Under the pieces are notes generated by a model, which saw only the letters and a list, made by a program, of their open reading frames with translations, was not told the origin of the DNA and did not search any database. Of a stretch of 64,000 nucleotides of DNA, positions 41,006 to 56,000 are shown piece by piece. Position numbers and translations under genes: made by a program. Each line of letters opens with the position of its first letter. The stretch's first letter is position 1. The stretch is from Cavia porcellus (lineage: Eukaryota; Chordata; Mammalia; Rodentia; Caviidae): the NCBI RefSeq assembly GCF_034190915.1, contig NW_026947627.1, positions 528,001 through 592,000 of the forward strand. Reading direction: 5' to 3'.

Positions 41006-42628
41006 CGCGTGATGTTTTTCTCACTCCTACTACTGTATGTATTGTAACACACACCCATACAATGCGCACCACCCCGTGATGTTTTTCTCACTCCTACTAG
41101 TGAATGTAATGTAACACACACCCATACAATGCGCACCACCCCGTGATGTTTTTCTCACTCCTACTAGTGAATGTAATGTAACACACACCCATAATATGCG
41201 CACCACCCCGTGATGTTTTTCTCACTCCTACTAGTGAATGTAATGTAACACACACCCATAAAATGCGCACCACCCCGTGATGTTTTTCTCACTCCTACTA
41301 GTGAATGTAATGTAACACACACCCATACAAGGCGCACCACCCCGTGATGTTTTTCTCACTCCTACTAGTGAATGTAATGTAACACACACCCATACAAGGC
41401 GCACCACCCCGTGCTGTTTTTCTCACTCCTACTAGTGAATCTAATGTAACACACACCCATACAATGCGCACCACCCCGTGATGTTTTTCTCACTCCTACT
41501 AGTGAATGTAATGTAACACACACCCATGCAATGCACACCACCACGTGATGTTTTTCTCACTCCTGCTAGTGAATCTGATGTAACACACACCCATACAATG
41601 CGCACCACCCCGTGATGTTTTTCTCACTGCTGCTAGTGAATGTGATGTAACACACACCCATACAATGCGCACCACCCCGTGATGTTTTTCTCACTCCTGC
41701 TAGTGAATCTAATGTAACACACACCCATACAACGCGCACCACCCCGTGATGTTTATCTCACTCCTACTAGTGAATGTAATGTAACACACACCCATACAAT
41801 GCGCACCACCCCGTGATGTTTTTCTCACTGCTACTAGTGAATGTAATGTAACACACACCCATACAATGCGCACCACCCCGTGATGTTTTTCTCACTCCTA
41901 CTAGTGAATGTAATGTAACACACACCCATACAAGGCGCACCACCCCGTGCTGTTTTTCTCACTCCTACTAGTGAATCTAATGTAACACACACCCATACAA
42001 TGCGCACCACCCCGTGATGTTTTTCTCACCCCTACTAGTGAATGTAATGTAACACACACCCATACAATGCGCACCACCACGTGATGTTTTTCTCACTCCT
42101 ACTAGTGAATCTGATGTAACACACACCCATACAATGCGCACCACCCCGTGATGTTTTTCTCACTCCTACTAGTGAATCTGATGTAACACACACCCATACA
42201 ATGCGCACCACCCCGTGATGTTTTTGTCACTCCTACTAGTGAATCTGATGTAACACACACCCATACAATGCGCACCACCCCGTGATGTTTTTCTCACTCC
42301 TACTAGTGAATCTGAGGTAACACACACCCATACAATGCGCACCACCCCGTGATGTTTTTCTCACACCTGCTAGTGAATCTGATGTAACACACACCCATAC
42401 AATGCGCACCACCCCGTGATGTTTTTCTCACTCCTGCTAGTGAATCTGATGTAACACACACCCATACAATGCGCACCACCCCGTGATGTTTTTCTCACTC
42501 CTGCTAGTGAATCTGATGTAACACACACCCATACAATGCGCACCACCCCGTGATGTTTTTCTCACTACTTCTAGTGAATCTGATGTAACACACACCCATA
42601 CAATGCGCACCACCCCGTGATGTTTTTC
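37609..42628 (+). repeat. Higher-order unit 10 (75 monomers, 5,020 bp)
   Basis: Contains the window-start block again (38,614-39,855) with the 62-bp monomer at 39,564, then CATACATTGCG at 40,113, the CCCCCTGATG monomer near 40,610, and the CCTTCTAG and AGTGTATG monomers. At about 40,979-41,751 it carries a block matching 32,881-33,653 (offset 8,098), then joins sequence matching 36,880 onward. 75 x 67 - 5 = 5,020. Confidence 0.87.
40979..41751 (+). repeat. Block matching 32,881-33,653, between the 5,020-bp copies
   Basis: About 770 bp (11-12 monomers) match 32,881-33,653 at offset 8,098. Shared words are ACCGCGTGATG with CTACTGTATGTATTG, CATAATATG (33,093/41,191), CCGTGCTG, GCACACCACCACGTG and CAACGCGCACC (33,631/41,729). 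Both edges are abrupt but stay in monomer register. This is transfer of a subfamily C domain segment into a different unit. Confidence 0.85.
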
Positions 42629-45600
42629 TCACTGCTGCTAGTGAATGTGATGTAACACACACCCATACAATGCGCACCACCCCGTGATGTTTTTCTCACT
42701 CCTGCTAGTGAATCTAATGTAACACACACCCATACAATGCGCACCACCCCGTGATGTTTTTCTCACTCCTGCTAGTGAATCTAATGTAACACACACCCAT
42801 ACAATGCGCACCACCCCGTGATGTTTTTCTCACTCCTGCTAGTGAATGTAATGTAACACACACCCATACAATGCGCACCACCCCGTGATGTTTTTCTCAC
42901 TCCTGCTGGTGAATGTAATGTAACACACACCCATACAAGTCGCACCACCCCGTGATGTTTTTCTCACTCCTGCTAGTGAATGTAATGTAACACACACCCA
43001 TACAAGGCGCACCACCCCGTGATGTTTTTCTCACCCCTGCTAGTGAATGTAATGTAACACACACCCATACAAGGCGCACCACCCCGTGATGTTTTTCTCA
43101 CCCCTACTAGTGAATGTAATGTAACACACACCCATACAATGCGCACCACCCCGTGATGTTTTTCTCACCCCTACTAGTGAATGTAATGTAACACACACCC
43201 ATACAAGGCGCACCACCCCGTGATGTTTTTCTCACCCCTACTAGTGAATGTAATGTAACACACACCCATACAAGGCGCACCACCCCGTGATGTTTTTCTC
43301 ACTCCTACTAGTGAAAGTAATGTAACACACACCCATACAAGGCGCACCAAACCGTGATGTTTTTCTCACTCCTACTAGTGAATCTAATGTAACACACACC
43401 CATACAATGCGCACCACCCCGTGATGTTTTTCTCACCCCTACTAGTGAATGTAATGTAACACACACCCATACAAGGCGCACCACCCCGTGATGTTTTTCT
43501 CACCCCTACTACTGAATGTAATGTAACACACACCCATACAAGGCGCACCACCCCGTGATGTTTTTCTCACTCCTACTAGTGAAAGTAATGTAACACACAC
43601 CCATACAAGGCGCACCAAACCGTGATGTTTTTCTCACTCCTACTAGTGAATCTAATGTAACACACACCCATACAAGGCGCACCACCCCGTGATGTTTTTC
43701 TCACTGCTACTAGTGAATCTAATGTAACACACACCCATACAATGCGCACCACCCCGTGATGTTTTTCTCACTCCTACTAGTGAATGTAATGTAACACACA
43801 CCCATACAAGTCGCACCACCCCGTGATGTTTTTCTCACTCCTACTAGTGAATGTAATATAACACACACCCATACAAGGCGCACCACCCCGTGATGTTTTT
43901 CTCACTCCTACTAGTGAATCTAACGTAACACACACCCATACAATGCGCACCACACCGAGATGATTTTCTCACTCCTACTAGTGAATGTAATGTAACACAC
44001 ACCCATACAATGCGCACCACCTTGTGATGTTTTTCAAACTCCTACTAGTGAATGTAATGTAACACACACCCATACAATGCGCACCACCCCGTGATGTTTT
44101 TCTCACTCCTACTAGTGAATCTAATGTAACACACACCCATACAATGCGCACCACCCCGTGATGTTTTTCTTACTCCTACTACTGAGTCTAATGTAACACA
44201 CACCCATACAATGCGTACCACCCCGTGATGTTTTTCTCACTCCTACTAGTGAATCTAATGTAACACACACCCATACAATGCGCACCACCCCGTGATGTTT
44301 TTCTCACTCCTACTAGTGAATCTAATGTAACACAAACCCATACAAGGCGCAACACCCCGTGATGTTTTTCTCACTCCTACTAGTGAATCTAATGTAACAC
44401 ACACCCATACAATGCGCACCACCCCGTGATGTTTTTCTCACTCCTACTAGGGAATCTAATGAAACACACACCCATACAATGCGCACCACCCCGTGATGTT
44501 TTTCTCACTCCTACTAGTGAATGTAATGTAACACACACCCATACAATGCGCACCACCCCGTGATGTTTTTCTCACTCCTACTAGTGAATGTAACACACAC
44601 CCATACAATGCGCACCACCCCGTGATGATTTTCTCACTCCTACTAGTGAAAGTAATGTAACACACACCCATACAATGCGCACCACCCCGTGATGTTTTTC
44701 TTACCCCTACTAGTGAATGTAATGTAACACACACCCATACAATGCGCAGCACCCCGTGATGTTTTTCTCACTGCTACTAGTGAATCTAATGTAACACACA
44801 CCCATACAATAGGCACCACCCCGTGATGTTTTTCTCACTGCTACTAGTGAATCTAATGTAACACACACCCATACAATGCGCACCACCCCGTGATGTTTTT
44901 CTCACTCCTACTAGTGAATCTAATGTAACACACACCCATACAATGCGCACCACCCCGTGATGTTTTTCTCACTCCTACTAGTGAATCTGATGTCACACAC
45001 ACCCATACAATGCGCACCACCCCGTGATGTTTTTCTCACTCCTACTAGTGAATCTAATGTAACACACAACCATACAAGGCGCACCACTGCGTGATGTTTT
45101 TCTCACTGCGACTACTGAATCTAATGTAACACACACCCATACATTGCGCACCACCCCAGGATGTTTTTCTCACTCCTACTAGTGAATCTAATGTAACACA
45201 CACCCATACAATGCGCACCACTCCGTGATGTTTTTCTCACTCCTACTAGTGAATCTAATGTAACACACACCCATACAATGGGCACCACCCCGTGATGTTT
45301 TTCTCACTCCTACTAGTGAATCTAATGTAACACACACCCATACAATGCGCACCACTCCGTGATGTTTTTCTCACTCCTACTAGTGAATCTAATGTAACAC
45401 ACACCCATACAATGCGCACCACCCCGTGATGTTTTTCTCACTCCTACTAGTGAATGTAATGTAACACACTCCCATACAATGCGCACCACCCCGTGATGTT
45501 TTTCTCACTCCTACTAGTGAATGTAATGTAACACACACCCATACAATGCGCACCACCCCGTGATGTATTTCTCACTCCTACTAGTGAATGTAATGTAACA

Positions 45601-46020
45601 CACACCCATACAATGCGCACCACCCCCTGATGTTTTTCTCACTCCTACTAGTGAATGTAATGTAACACACACCCATACAATGCGCACCACCCCGTGATGT
45701 TTTTCTCACTCCTTCTAGTGAATGTAATGTAACACACACCCATACAATGCGCACCACCCCGTGATGTTTTTCTCACTCCTACTAGTGAATGTAATGTAAC
45801 ACACACCCTTACAATGCGCACCACCCCGTGATGTTTTTCTCACCGCTACTAGTGTATGTAATGTAACACACACCCATACAATGCGCACCACCCCATGATG
45901 TTTTTCTCACCGCTACTAGTGAATCTAATGTAACACACACCCATACAATGCGCACCACCCCATGATGTTTTTCTCACTGCTACTAGTGAATCTAATGTAA
46001 CACACACCCATACAATGCGC
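41900..46020 (+). repeat. 5,020-bp duplication, right copy
   Basis: Right partner of 36,880-41,005. The right edge near 46,020 is where the left copy turns into an imported block while this copy continues with CCTACTAG monomers and then the GTTTATCTC mosaic. Its 62-bp monomer is at 44,584 and CATACATTGCG at 45,133. Confidence 0.88.
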
Positions 46021-49000
46021 ACCACCCCGTGATGTTTTTCTCACTCCTACTAGTGAATCTAATGTAACACACACCCATACAATGCCCACCACCCCGTGAT
46101 GTTTTTCTCACTCCTACTAGTGAATGTAATGTAACACACACCCATACAATGCCCACCACCCCGTGATGTTTATCTCACTCCTACTAGTGAATGTATTGTA
46201 ACACACACCCATACAATGCGCACCACCCCGTGATGTTTTTCTCACTCCTACTAGTGAATGTAATGTAACACACACCCATACAATGCGCACCACCCCGTGA
46301 TGTTTTTCTCACTGCTACTAGTGAATCTAATGTAACACACACCCATACAATGCGCACCACCCCGTGATGTTTTTCTCACTGCTACTAGTGAATGTAATGT
46401 AACACACACCCATACAATGCGCACCACCCCGTGATGTGTTTCTCACTGCTACTAGTGAATCTAATGTAACACACACCCATACAATGCGCACCACCCCGTG
46501 ATGTTTTTCTCACTGCTACTAGTTAATGTAATGTAACACACACCCATACAATGCGCACCACCCCGTGATGTTTTTCTCACTGCTACTAGTGAATGTAATG
46601 TAACACACACGCATACAATGCGCACCACCCCGTGATGTTTTTCTCACTGCTACTAGTGAATGTAATGTAACACACACCCATACAATGCGCACCACCCCGT
46701 GATGTTTTTCTCACTGCTACTAGTGAATGTAATGTAACACACACCCATACAATGCGCACCACCCCGTGATGTTTTTCTCACTGCTACTAGTGAATCTAAT
46801 GTAACACACACCCATACAATGCGCACCACCCCGTGATGTTTTTCTCACTGCTACTAGTGAATGTAATGTAACACACACCCATACAATGCGCACCACCCCG
46901 TGATGTTTTTCTCACTGCTACTAGTGAATGTAATGTAACACACACCCATACAATGCGCACCACCCCGTGATGTTTTTCTCACTGCTACTAGTGAATGTAA
47001 TGTAACACACACCCATACAATGCCCACCACCCCGTGATGTTTATCTCACTCCTACTAGTGAATGTAATGTAACACACACCCATACAATGCGCACCACCCC
47101 GTGATGTTTTTCTCACTCCTACTAGTGAATGTAATGTAACACACACCCATACAATGTGCACCACCCCGTGATGTTTTTCTCACTCCTACTAGTGAATGTA
47201 ATGTAACACACACCCATACAATGCGCACCACCCCGTGATGTTTTTCTCACTGCTACTAGTGAATCTAATGTAACACACACCCATACAATGCGCACCACCC
47301 CGTGATGTTTTTCTCACTGCTACTAGTGAATGTAATGTAACACACACCCATACAATGCGCACCACCCCGTGATGTTTTTCTCACTGCTACTAGTGAATGT
47401 AATGTAACACACACCCATACAATGCCCACCACCCCGTGATGTTTATCTCACTCCTACTAGTGAATGTAATGTAACACACACCCATACAATGCGCACCACC
47501 CCGTGATGTTTTTCTCACTGCTACTAGTGAATGTAATGTAACACACACCCATACAATGCGCACCACCCCGTGATGTTTTTCTCACTGCTACTAGTGAATG
47601 TAATGTAACACACACCCATACAATGCGCACCACCCCGTGATGTTTTTCTCACTGCTACTAGTGAATGTAATGTAACAAACACCCATACAATGCGCACCAC
47701 CCCGTGATGTTTTTCTCACTGCTACTAGTGAATGTAATGTAACACACACCCATACAATGCCCACCACCCCGTGATGTTTATCTCACTCCTACTAGTGAAT
47801 GTAATGTAACACACACCCATACAATGCGCACCACCCCGTGATGTTTTTCTCACTCCTACTAGTGAATGTAATGTAACACACACCCATACAATGTGCACCA
47901 CCCCGTGATGTTTTTCTCACTCCTACTAGTGAATGTAATGTAACACACACCCATACAATGCGCACCACCCCGTGATGTATTTCTCACTCCTACTAGTGAA
48001 TGTAATGTAACACACACCCATACAATGCGCACCACCCCCTGATGTTTTTCTCACTCCTACTAGTGAATGTAATGTAACACACACCCATACAATGCGCACC
48101 ACCCCGTGATGTTTTTCTCACTCCTTCTAGTGAATGTAATGTAACACACACCCATACAATGCGCACCACCCCTGATGTTTTTCTCACTCCTACTAGTGAA
48201 TGTAATGTAACACACACCCTTACAATGCGCACCACCCCGTGATGTTTTTCTCACCGCTACTAGTGTATGTAATGTAACACACACCCATACAATGCGCACC
48301 ACCCAATGATGTTTTTCTCACCGCTACTAGTGAATCTAATGTAACACACACCCATACAATGCGCACCACCCCATGATGTTTTTCTCACTGCTACTAGTGA
48401 ATCTAATGTAACACACACCCATACAATGCGCACCACCCCGTGATGTTTTTCTCACTCCTACTAGTGAATCTAATGTAACACACAACCATACAATGCCCAC
48501 CACCCCGTGATGTTTTTCTCACTGCTACTAGTGAATCTAATGTAACACACACCCATACAATGCGCACCACCCCGTGATGTTTTTCTCACTGCTACTAGTG
48601 AATGTAATGTAACACACACCCATACAATGCGCACCACCCCGTGATGTTTTTCTCACTGCTACTAGTGAATGTAATGTAACACACACCCATACAATGCGCA
48701 CCACCCCGTGATGTTTTTCTCGCTGCTACTAGTGAATCTAATGTAACACACACCCATACAATGCGCACCACCCCGTGATGTTTTTCTCACTCCTACTAGT
48801 GAATGTAATGTAACACACACCCATACAATGCGCACCACCCCGTGATGTTTTTCTCACTGCTACTAGTGAATGTAATGTAACACACACCCATACAATGCCC
48901 ACCACCCCGTGATGTTTATCTCACTCCTACTAGTGAATGTAATGTAACACACACCCATACAATGCGCACCACCCCGTGATGTTTTTCTCACTGCTACTAG

Positions 49001-50325
49001 TGAATGTAATGTAACACACAGCCATACAATGCGCACCACCCCGTGATGTTTTTCTCACTGCTACTAGTGAATGTAATGTAACACACACCCATACAATGCG
49101 CACCACCCCGTGATGTTTTTCTCACTGCTACTAGTGAATGTAATGTAACACACACCCATACAATGCGCACCACCCCGTGATGTTTTTCTCACTGCTACTA
49201 GTGAATGTAATGTAACACACACCCATACAATGCCCACCACCCCGTGATGTTTATCTCACTCCTACTAGTGAATGTAATGTAACACACACCCATACAATGC
49301 GCACCACCCCGTGATGTTTTTCTCACTCCTACTAGTGAATGTAATGTAACACACACCCATACAATGTGCACCACCCCGTGATGTTTTTCTCACTGCTACT
49401 AGTGAATGTAATGTAACACACACCCATACAATGCGCACCACCCCGTGATGTTTTTCTCACTGCTACTAGTGAATGTAATGTAACACACACCCATACAATG
49501 CCCACCACCCCGTGATGTTTATCTCACTCCTACTAGTGAATGTAATGTAACACACACCCATACAATGCGCACCACCCCGTGATGTTTTTCTCACTGCTAC
49601 TAGTGAATGTAATGTAACACACACCCATACAATGCGCACCACCCCGTGATGTTTTTCTCACTGCTACTAGTGAATGTAATGTAACACACACCCATACAAT
49701 GCGCCCCACCCCGTGATGTTTTTCTCACTGCTACTAGTGAATGTAATGTAACACACACCCATACAATGCCCACCACCCCGTGATGTTTATCTCACTCCTA
49801 CTAGTGAATGTAATGTAACACACACCCATACAATGCGCACCACCCCGTGATGTTTTTCTCACTCCTACTAGTGAATGTAATGTAACACACACCCATACAA
49901 TGTGCACCACCCCGTGATGTTTTTCTCACTCCTACTAGTGAATGTAATGTAACACACACCCATACAATGCGCACCACCCCGTGATGTTTTTCTCACTGCT
50001 ACTAGTGAATCTAATGTAACACAAACCCATACAATGCGCACCGCCCCGTGATGTTTTTCTCACTGCTACTAGTGAATCTAATGTAACACACACCCATACA
50101 ATGCGCACCACCCCGTGATGTTTTTCTCACTGCTACTAGTGAATCTAATGTAACACACACCCATACAATGCGCACCGCCCCGTGATGTTTCTCACTGCTA
50201 CTAGTGAATGTGATGTAACACACACCCATACAATGCGCACCACCCTGTGATGTTTTTCTCACTCCTGCTAGTGAATCTGATGTAACACACACCCATACAA
50301 TGCGCACCACCCCGTGATGTTTTTC
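42629..50325 (+). repeat. Higher-order unit 11 (115 monomers, 7,697 bp)
   Basis: The longest interval between markers, probably two units with one marker lost. The first 3.4 kb repeats unit 10 at offset 5,020 (62-bp monomer at 44,584, CATACATTGCG at 45,133). From about 46.0 kb it is a GCTACTAG/CCTACTAG mosaic with GTTTATCTC monomers (TTTAT at 47,040, 47,442, 47,777, 48,915, 49,250, 49,518 and 49,786). A private 66-bp monomer lies at about 48,171 (CACCCCTGATG) and the 65-bp monomer at 50,184. 115 x 67 - 8 = 7,697. Confidence 0.86.
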
Positions 50326-52989
50326 TCACTGCTGCTAGTGAATGTGATGTAACACACACCCATACAATGCGCACCACCCCGTGATGTTTTTCTCACTCCT
50401 GCTAGTGAATCTAATGTAACACACACCCATACAATGCGCACCACCCCGTGATGTTTTTCTCACTCCTGCTAGTGAATCTAATGTAACACACACCCATACA
50501 ATGCGCACCACCCCGTGATGTTTTTCTCACTCCTGCTAGTGAATGTAATGTAACACACACCCATGCAATGCGCACCACCCCGTGATGTTTTTCTCACTCC
50601 TGCTAGTGAATGTAATGTAACACACACCCATACAATGCCCACCACCCCGTGATGTTTATCTCACTCCTACTAGTGAATGTAATGTAACACACACCCATAC
50701 AATGCGCACCACCCCGTGATGTTTTTCTCACTCCTACTAGTGAATGTAATGTAACACACACCCATACAATGTGCACCACCCCGTGATGTTTTTCTCACTC
50801 CTACTAGTGAATGTAATGTAACACACACCCATACAATGCGCACCACCCCGTGATGTATTTCTCACTCCTACTAGTGAATGTAATGTAACACACACCCATA
50901 CAATGCGCACCACCCCCTGATGTTTTTCTCACTCCTACTAGTGAATGTAATGTAACACACACCCATACAATGCGCACCACCCCGTGATGTTTTTCTCACT
51001 CCTTCTAGTGAATGTAATGTAACACACACCCATACAATGCGCACCACCCCGTGATGTTTTTCTCACTCCTACTAGTGAATGTAATGTAACACACACCCTT
51101 ACAATGCGCACCACCCCGTGATGTTTTTCTCACCGCTACTAGTGTATGTAATGTAACACACACCCATACAATGCGCACCACCCCATGATGTTTTTCTCAC
51201 CGCTACTAGTGAATCTAATGTAACACACACCCATACAATGCGCACCACCCCATGATGTTTTTCTCACCGCTACTAGTGAATCTAATGTAACACACACCCA
51301 TACAATGCGCACCACCCCGTGATGTTTTTCTCACTCCTACTAGTGAATCTAATGTAACACACAACCATACAATGCCCACCACCCCGTGATGTTTTTCTCA
51401 CTGCTACTAGTGAATCTAATGTAACACACACCCATACAATGCGCACCACCCCGTGATGTTTTTCTCACTGCTACTAGTGAATGTAATGTAACACACACCC
51501 ATACAATGCGCACCACCCCGTGATGTTTTTCTCACTGCTACTAGTGAATGTAATGTAACACACACCCATACAATGCGCACCACCCCGTGATGTTTTTCTC
51601 ACTGCTACTAGTGAATCTAATGTAACACACACCCATACAATGCGCACCACCCCGTGATGTTTTTCTCACTCCTACTAGTGAATGTAATGTAACACACACC
51701 CATACAATGCGCACCACCCCGTGATGTTTTTCTCACTGCTACTAGTGAATGTAATGTAACACACACCCATACAATGCCCACCACCCCGTGATGTTTATCT
51801 CACTCCTACTAGTGAATGTAATGTAACACACACCCATACAATGCGCACCACCCCGTGATGTTTTTCTCACTGCTACTAGTGAATGTAATGTAACACACAG
51901 CCATACAATGCGCACCACCCCGTGATGTTTTTCTCACTGCTACTAGTGAATGTAATGTAACACACACCCATACAATGCGCACCACCCCGTGATGTTTTTC
52001 TCACTGCTACTAGTGAATGTAATGTAACACACACCCATACAATGCGCACCACCCCGTGATGTTTTTCTCACTGCTACTAGTGAATGTAATGTAACACACA
52101 CCCATACAATGCCCACCACCCCGTGATGTTTATCTCACTCCTACTAGTGAATGTAATGTAACACACACCCATACAATGCGCACCACCCCGTGATGTTTTT
52201 CTCACTCCTACTAGTGAATGTAATGTAACACACACCCATACAATGTGCACCACCCCGTGATGTTTTTCTCACTGCTACTAGTGAATCTAATGTAACACAC
52301 ACCCATACAATGCGCACCACCCCGTGATGTTTTTCTCACTGCTACTAGTGAATGTAATGTAACACACACCCATACAATGCCCACCACCCCGTGATGTTTA
52401 TCTCACTCCTACTAGTGAATGTAATGTAACACACACCCATACAATGCGCACCACCCCGTGATGTTTTTCTCACTGCTACTAGTGAATGTAATGTAACACA
52501 CACCCATACAATGCGCACCACCCCGTGATGTTTTTCTCACTGCTACTAGTGAATGTAATGTAACACACACCCATACAATGCGCACCACCCCGTGATGTTT
52601 TTCTCACTGCTACTAGTGAATGTAATGTAACACACACCCATACAATGCCCACCACCCCGTGATGTTTATCTCACTCCTACTAGTGAATGTAATGTAACAC
52701 ACACCCATACAATGCGCACCACCCCGTGATGTTTTTCTCACTCCTACTAGTGAATGTAATGTAACACACACCCATACAATGTGCACCACCCCGTGATGTT
52801 TTTCTCACTCCTACTAGTGAATGTAATGTAACACACACCCATACAATGCGCACCACCCCGTGATGTTTTTCTCCCTGCTACTAGTGAATCTAATGTAACA
52901 CAAACCCATACAATGCGCACCGCCCCGTGATGTTTTTCTCACTGCTACTAGTGAATCTAATGTAACACACACCCATACAATGCGCACCA
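47750..52989 (+). repeat. 43-monomer duplication (offset 2,878/2,879)
   Basis: Sequence 47,750-50,110 recurs at 50,628-52,989. The 17, 5, 4, 4 monomer ladder of GTTTATCTC monomers is identical in both. The offset changes from 2,878 to 2,879 at the private 66-bp monomer near 48,171, which the second copy lacks; the second copy therefore either predates that deletion or was copied from an undeleted template. Confidence 0.87.
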
Positions 52990-53072
52990 CCCTGTGATGT
53001 TTTTCTCACTCCTGCTAGTGAATCTGATGTAACACACACCCATACAATGCGCACCACCCCGTGATGTTTTTC
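50326..53072 (+). repeat. Higher-order unit 12 (41 monomers, 2,747 bp)
   Basis: After six CTGCTAG monomers it switches at about 50,610-50,640 to sequence matching 47,750 onward (offset 2,878, then 2,879 past the private 66-mer). TTTAT markers at 50,655, 51,794, 52,129, 52,397 and 52,665 copy those at 47,777, 48,915, 49,250, 49,518 and 49,786. The 65-bp monomer expected before the end is absent because two monomers are missing near 52,990. 41 x 67 = 2,747 exactly, so no shortened monomer is present. Confidence 0.86.
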
Positions 53073-56000
53073 TCACTGCTGCTAGTGAATGTGATGTAAC
53101 ACACACCCATACAATGCGCACCACCCCGTGATGTTTTTCTCACTCCTGCTAGTGAATCTAATGTAACACACACCCATACAATGCGCACCACCCCGTGATG
53201 TTTTTCTCACTCCTGCTAGTGAATCTAATGTAACACACACGCATACAATGCGCACCACCCCGTGATGTTTTTCTCACTCCTGCTAGTGAATGTAATGTAA
53301 CACACACCCATACAATGCGCACCACCCCGTGATGTTTTTCTCACTCCTGCTAGTGAATGTAATGTAACACACACCCATACAAGGCGCACCACCCCGTGAT
53401 GTTTTTCTCGCTCCTGCTAGTGAATGTAATGTAACACACACCCGTACAAGGCGCACCACCCCGTGATGTTTTTCTCACCCCTGCTAGTGAATGTAATGTA
53501 ACACACACCCATACAAGGCGCACCACCCCGTGATGTTTTTCTCACCCCTACTAGTGAATGTAATGTAACACACACCCATACAATGCGCACCACCCCGTGA
53601 TGTTTTTCTCACCCCTACTAGTGAATGTAATGTAACACACACCCATACAGGGCGCACCACCCCATGATGTTTTTCTCACCGCTACTAGTGAATCTAATGT
53701 AACACACACCCATACAATGCGCACCACCCCATGATGTTTTTCTCACTGCTACTAGTGAATCTAATGTAACACACACCCATACAATGCGCACCACCCCGTG
53801 ATGTTTTTCTCACTCCTACTAGTGAATCTAATGTAACACACACCCATACAATGCCCACCACCCCGTGATGTTTTTCTCACTCCTACTAGTGAATGTAATG
53901 TAACACACACCCATACAATGCCCACCACCCCGTGATGTTTATCTCACTCCTACTAGTGAATGTAATGTAACACACACCCATACAATGCGCACCACCCCGT
54001 GATGTTTTTCTCACTCCTACTAGTGAATGTAATGTAACACACACCCATACAATGCGCACCACCCCGTGATGTTTTTCTCACTGCTACTAGTGAATCTAAT
54101 GTAACACACACCCATACAATGCGCACCACCCCGTGATGTTTTTCTCACTGCTACTAGTGAATGTAATGTAACACACACCCATACAATGCGCACCACCCCG
54201 TGATGTTTTTCTCACTGCTACTAGTGAATCTAATGTAACACACACCCATACAATGCGCACCACCCCGTGATGTTTTTCTCACTGCTACTAGTGAATGTAA
54301 TGTAACACACACCCATACAATGCGCACCACCCCGTGATGTTTTTCTCACTGCTACTAGTGAATGTAATGTAACACACACCCATACAATGCGCACCACCCC
54401 GTGATGTTTTTCTCACTGCTACTAGTGAATGTAATGTAACACACACCCATACAATGTGCACCACCCCGTGATGTTTTTCTCACTGCTACTAGTGAATGTA
54501 ATGTAACACACACCCATACAATGCGCACCACCCCGTGATGTTTTTCTCACTGCTACTAGTGAATGTAATGTAACACACACCCATACAATGCGCACCACCC
54601 CGTGATGTTTTTCTCACTCCTACTAGTGAATGTAATGTAACACACACCCATACAATGTGCACCACCCCGTGATGTTTTTCTCACTCCTACTAGTGAATGT
54701 AATGTAACACACACCCATACAATGCGCACCACCCCGTGATGTATTTCTCACTCCTACTAGTGAATGTAATGTAACACACACCCATACAATGCGCACCACC
54801 CCCTGATGTTTTTCTCACTCCTACTAGTGAATGTAATGTAACACACACCCATACAATGCGCACCACCCCGTGATGTTTTTCTCACTCCTTCTAGTGAATG
54901 TAATGTAACACACACCCATACAATGCGCACCACCCCGTGATGTTTTTCTCACTCCTACTAGTGAATGTAATGTAACACACACCCTTACAATGCGCACCAC
55001 CCCGTGATGTTTTTCTCACCGCTACTAGTGTATGTAATGTAACACACACCCATACAATGCGCACCACCCCATGATGTTTTTCTCACCGCTACTAGTGAAT
55101 CTAATGTAACACACACCCATACAATGCGCACCACCCCATGATGTTTTTCTCACTGCTACTAGTGAATCTAATGTAACACACACCCATACAATGCGCACCA
55201 CCCCGTGATGTTTTTCTCACTCCTACTAGTGAATCTAATGTAACACACACCCATACAATGCCCACCACCCCGTGATGTTTTTCTCACTGCTACTAGTGAA
55301 TCTAATGTAACACACACCCATACAATGCGCACCACCCCGTGATGTTTTTCTCACTGCTACTAGTGAATGTAATGTAACACACACCCATACAATGCGCACC
55401 ACCCCGTGATGTTTTTCTCACTGCTACTAGTGAATGTAATGTAACACACACCCATACAATGCGCACCACCCCGTGATGTTTTTCTCACTGCTACTAGTGA
55501 ATCTAATGTAACACACACCCATACAATGCGCACCACCCCGTGATGTTTTTCTCACTCCTACTAGTGAATGTAATGTAACACACACCCATACAATGCGCAC
55601 CACCCCGTGATGTTTTTCTCACTGCTACTAGTGAATGTAATGTAACACACACCCATACAATGCCCACCACCCCGTGATGTTTATCTCACTCCTACTAGTG
55701 AATGTAATGTAACACACACCCATACAATGCGCACCACCCCGTGATGTTTTTCTCACTGCTACTAGTGAATGTAATGTAACACACACCCATACAATGCGCA
55801 CCACCCCGTGATGTTTTTCTCACTGCTACTAGTGAATCTAATGTAACACACACCCATACAATGCGCACCACCCCGTGATGTATTTCTCACTGCTACTAGT
55901 GAATGTAATGTAACACACACCCATACAATGCACACCACCCCGTGATGTTTTTCTCACTGCTACTAGTGAATGTAATGTAACACACACCCATACAATGCCC

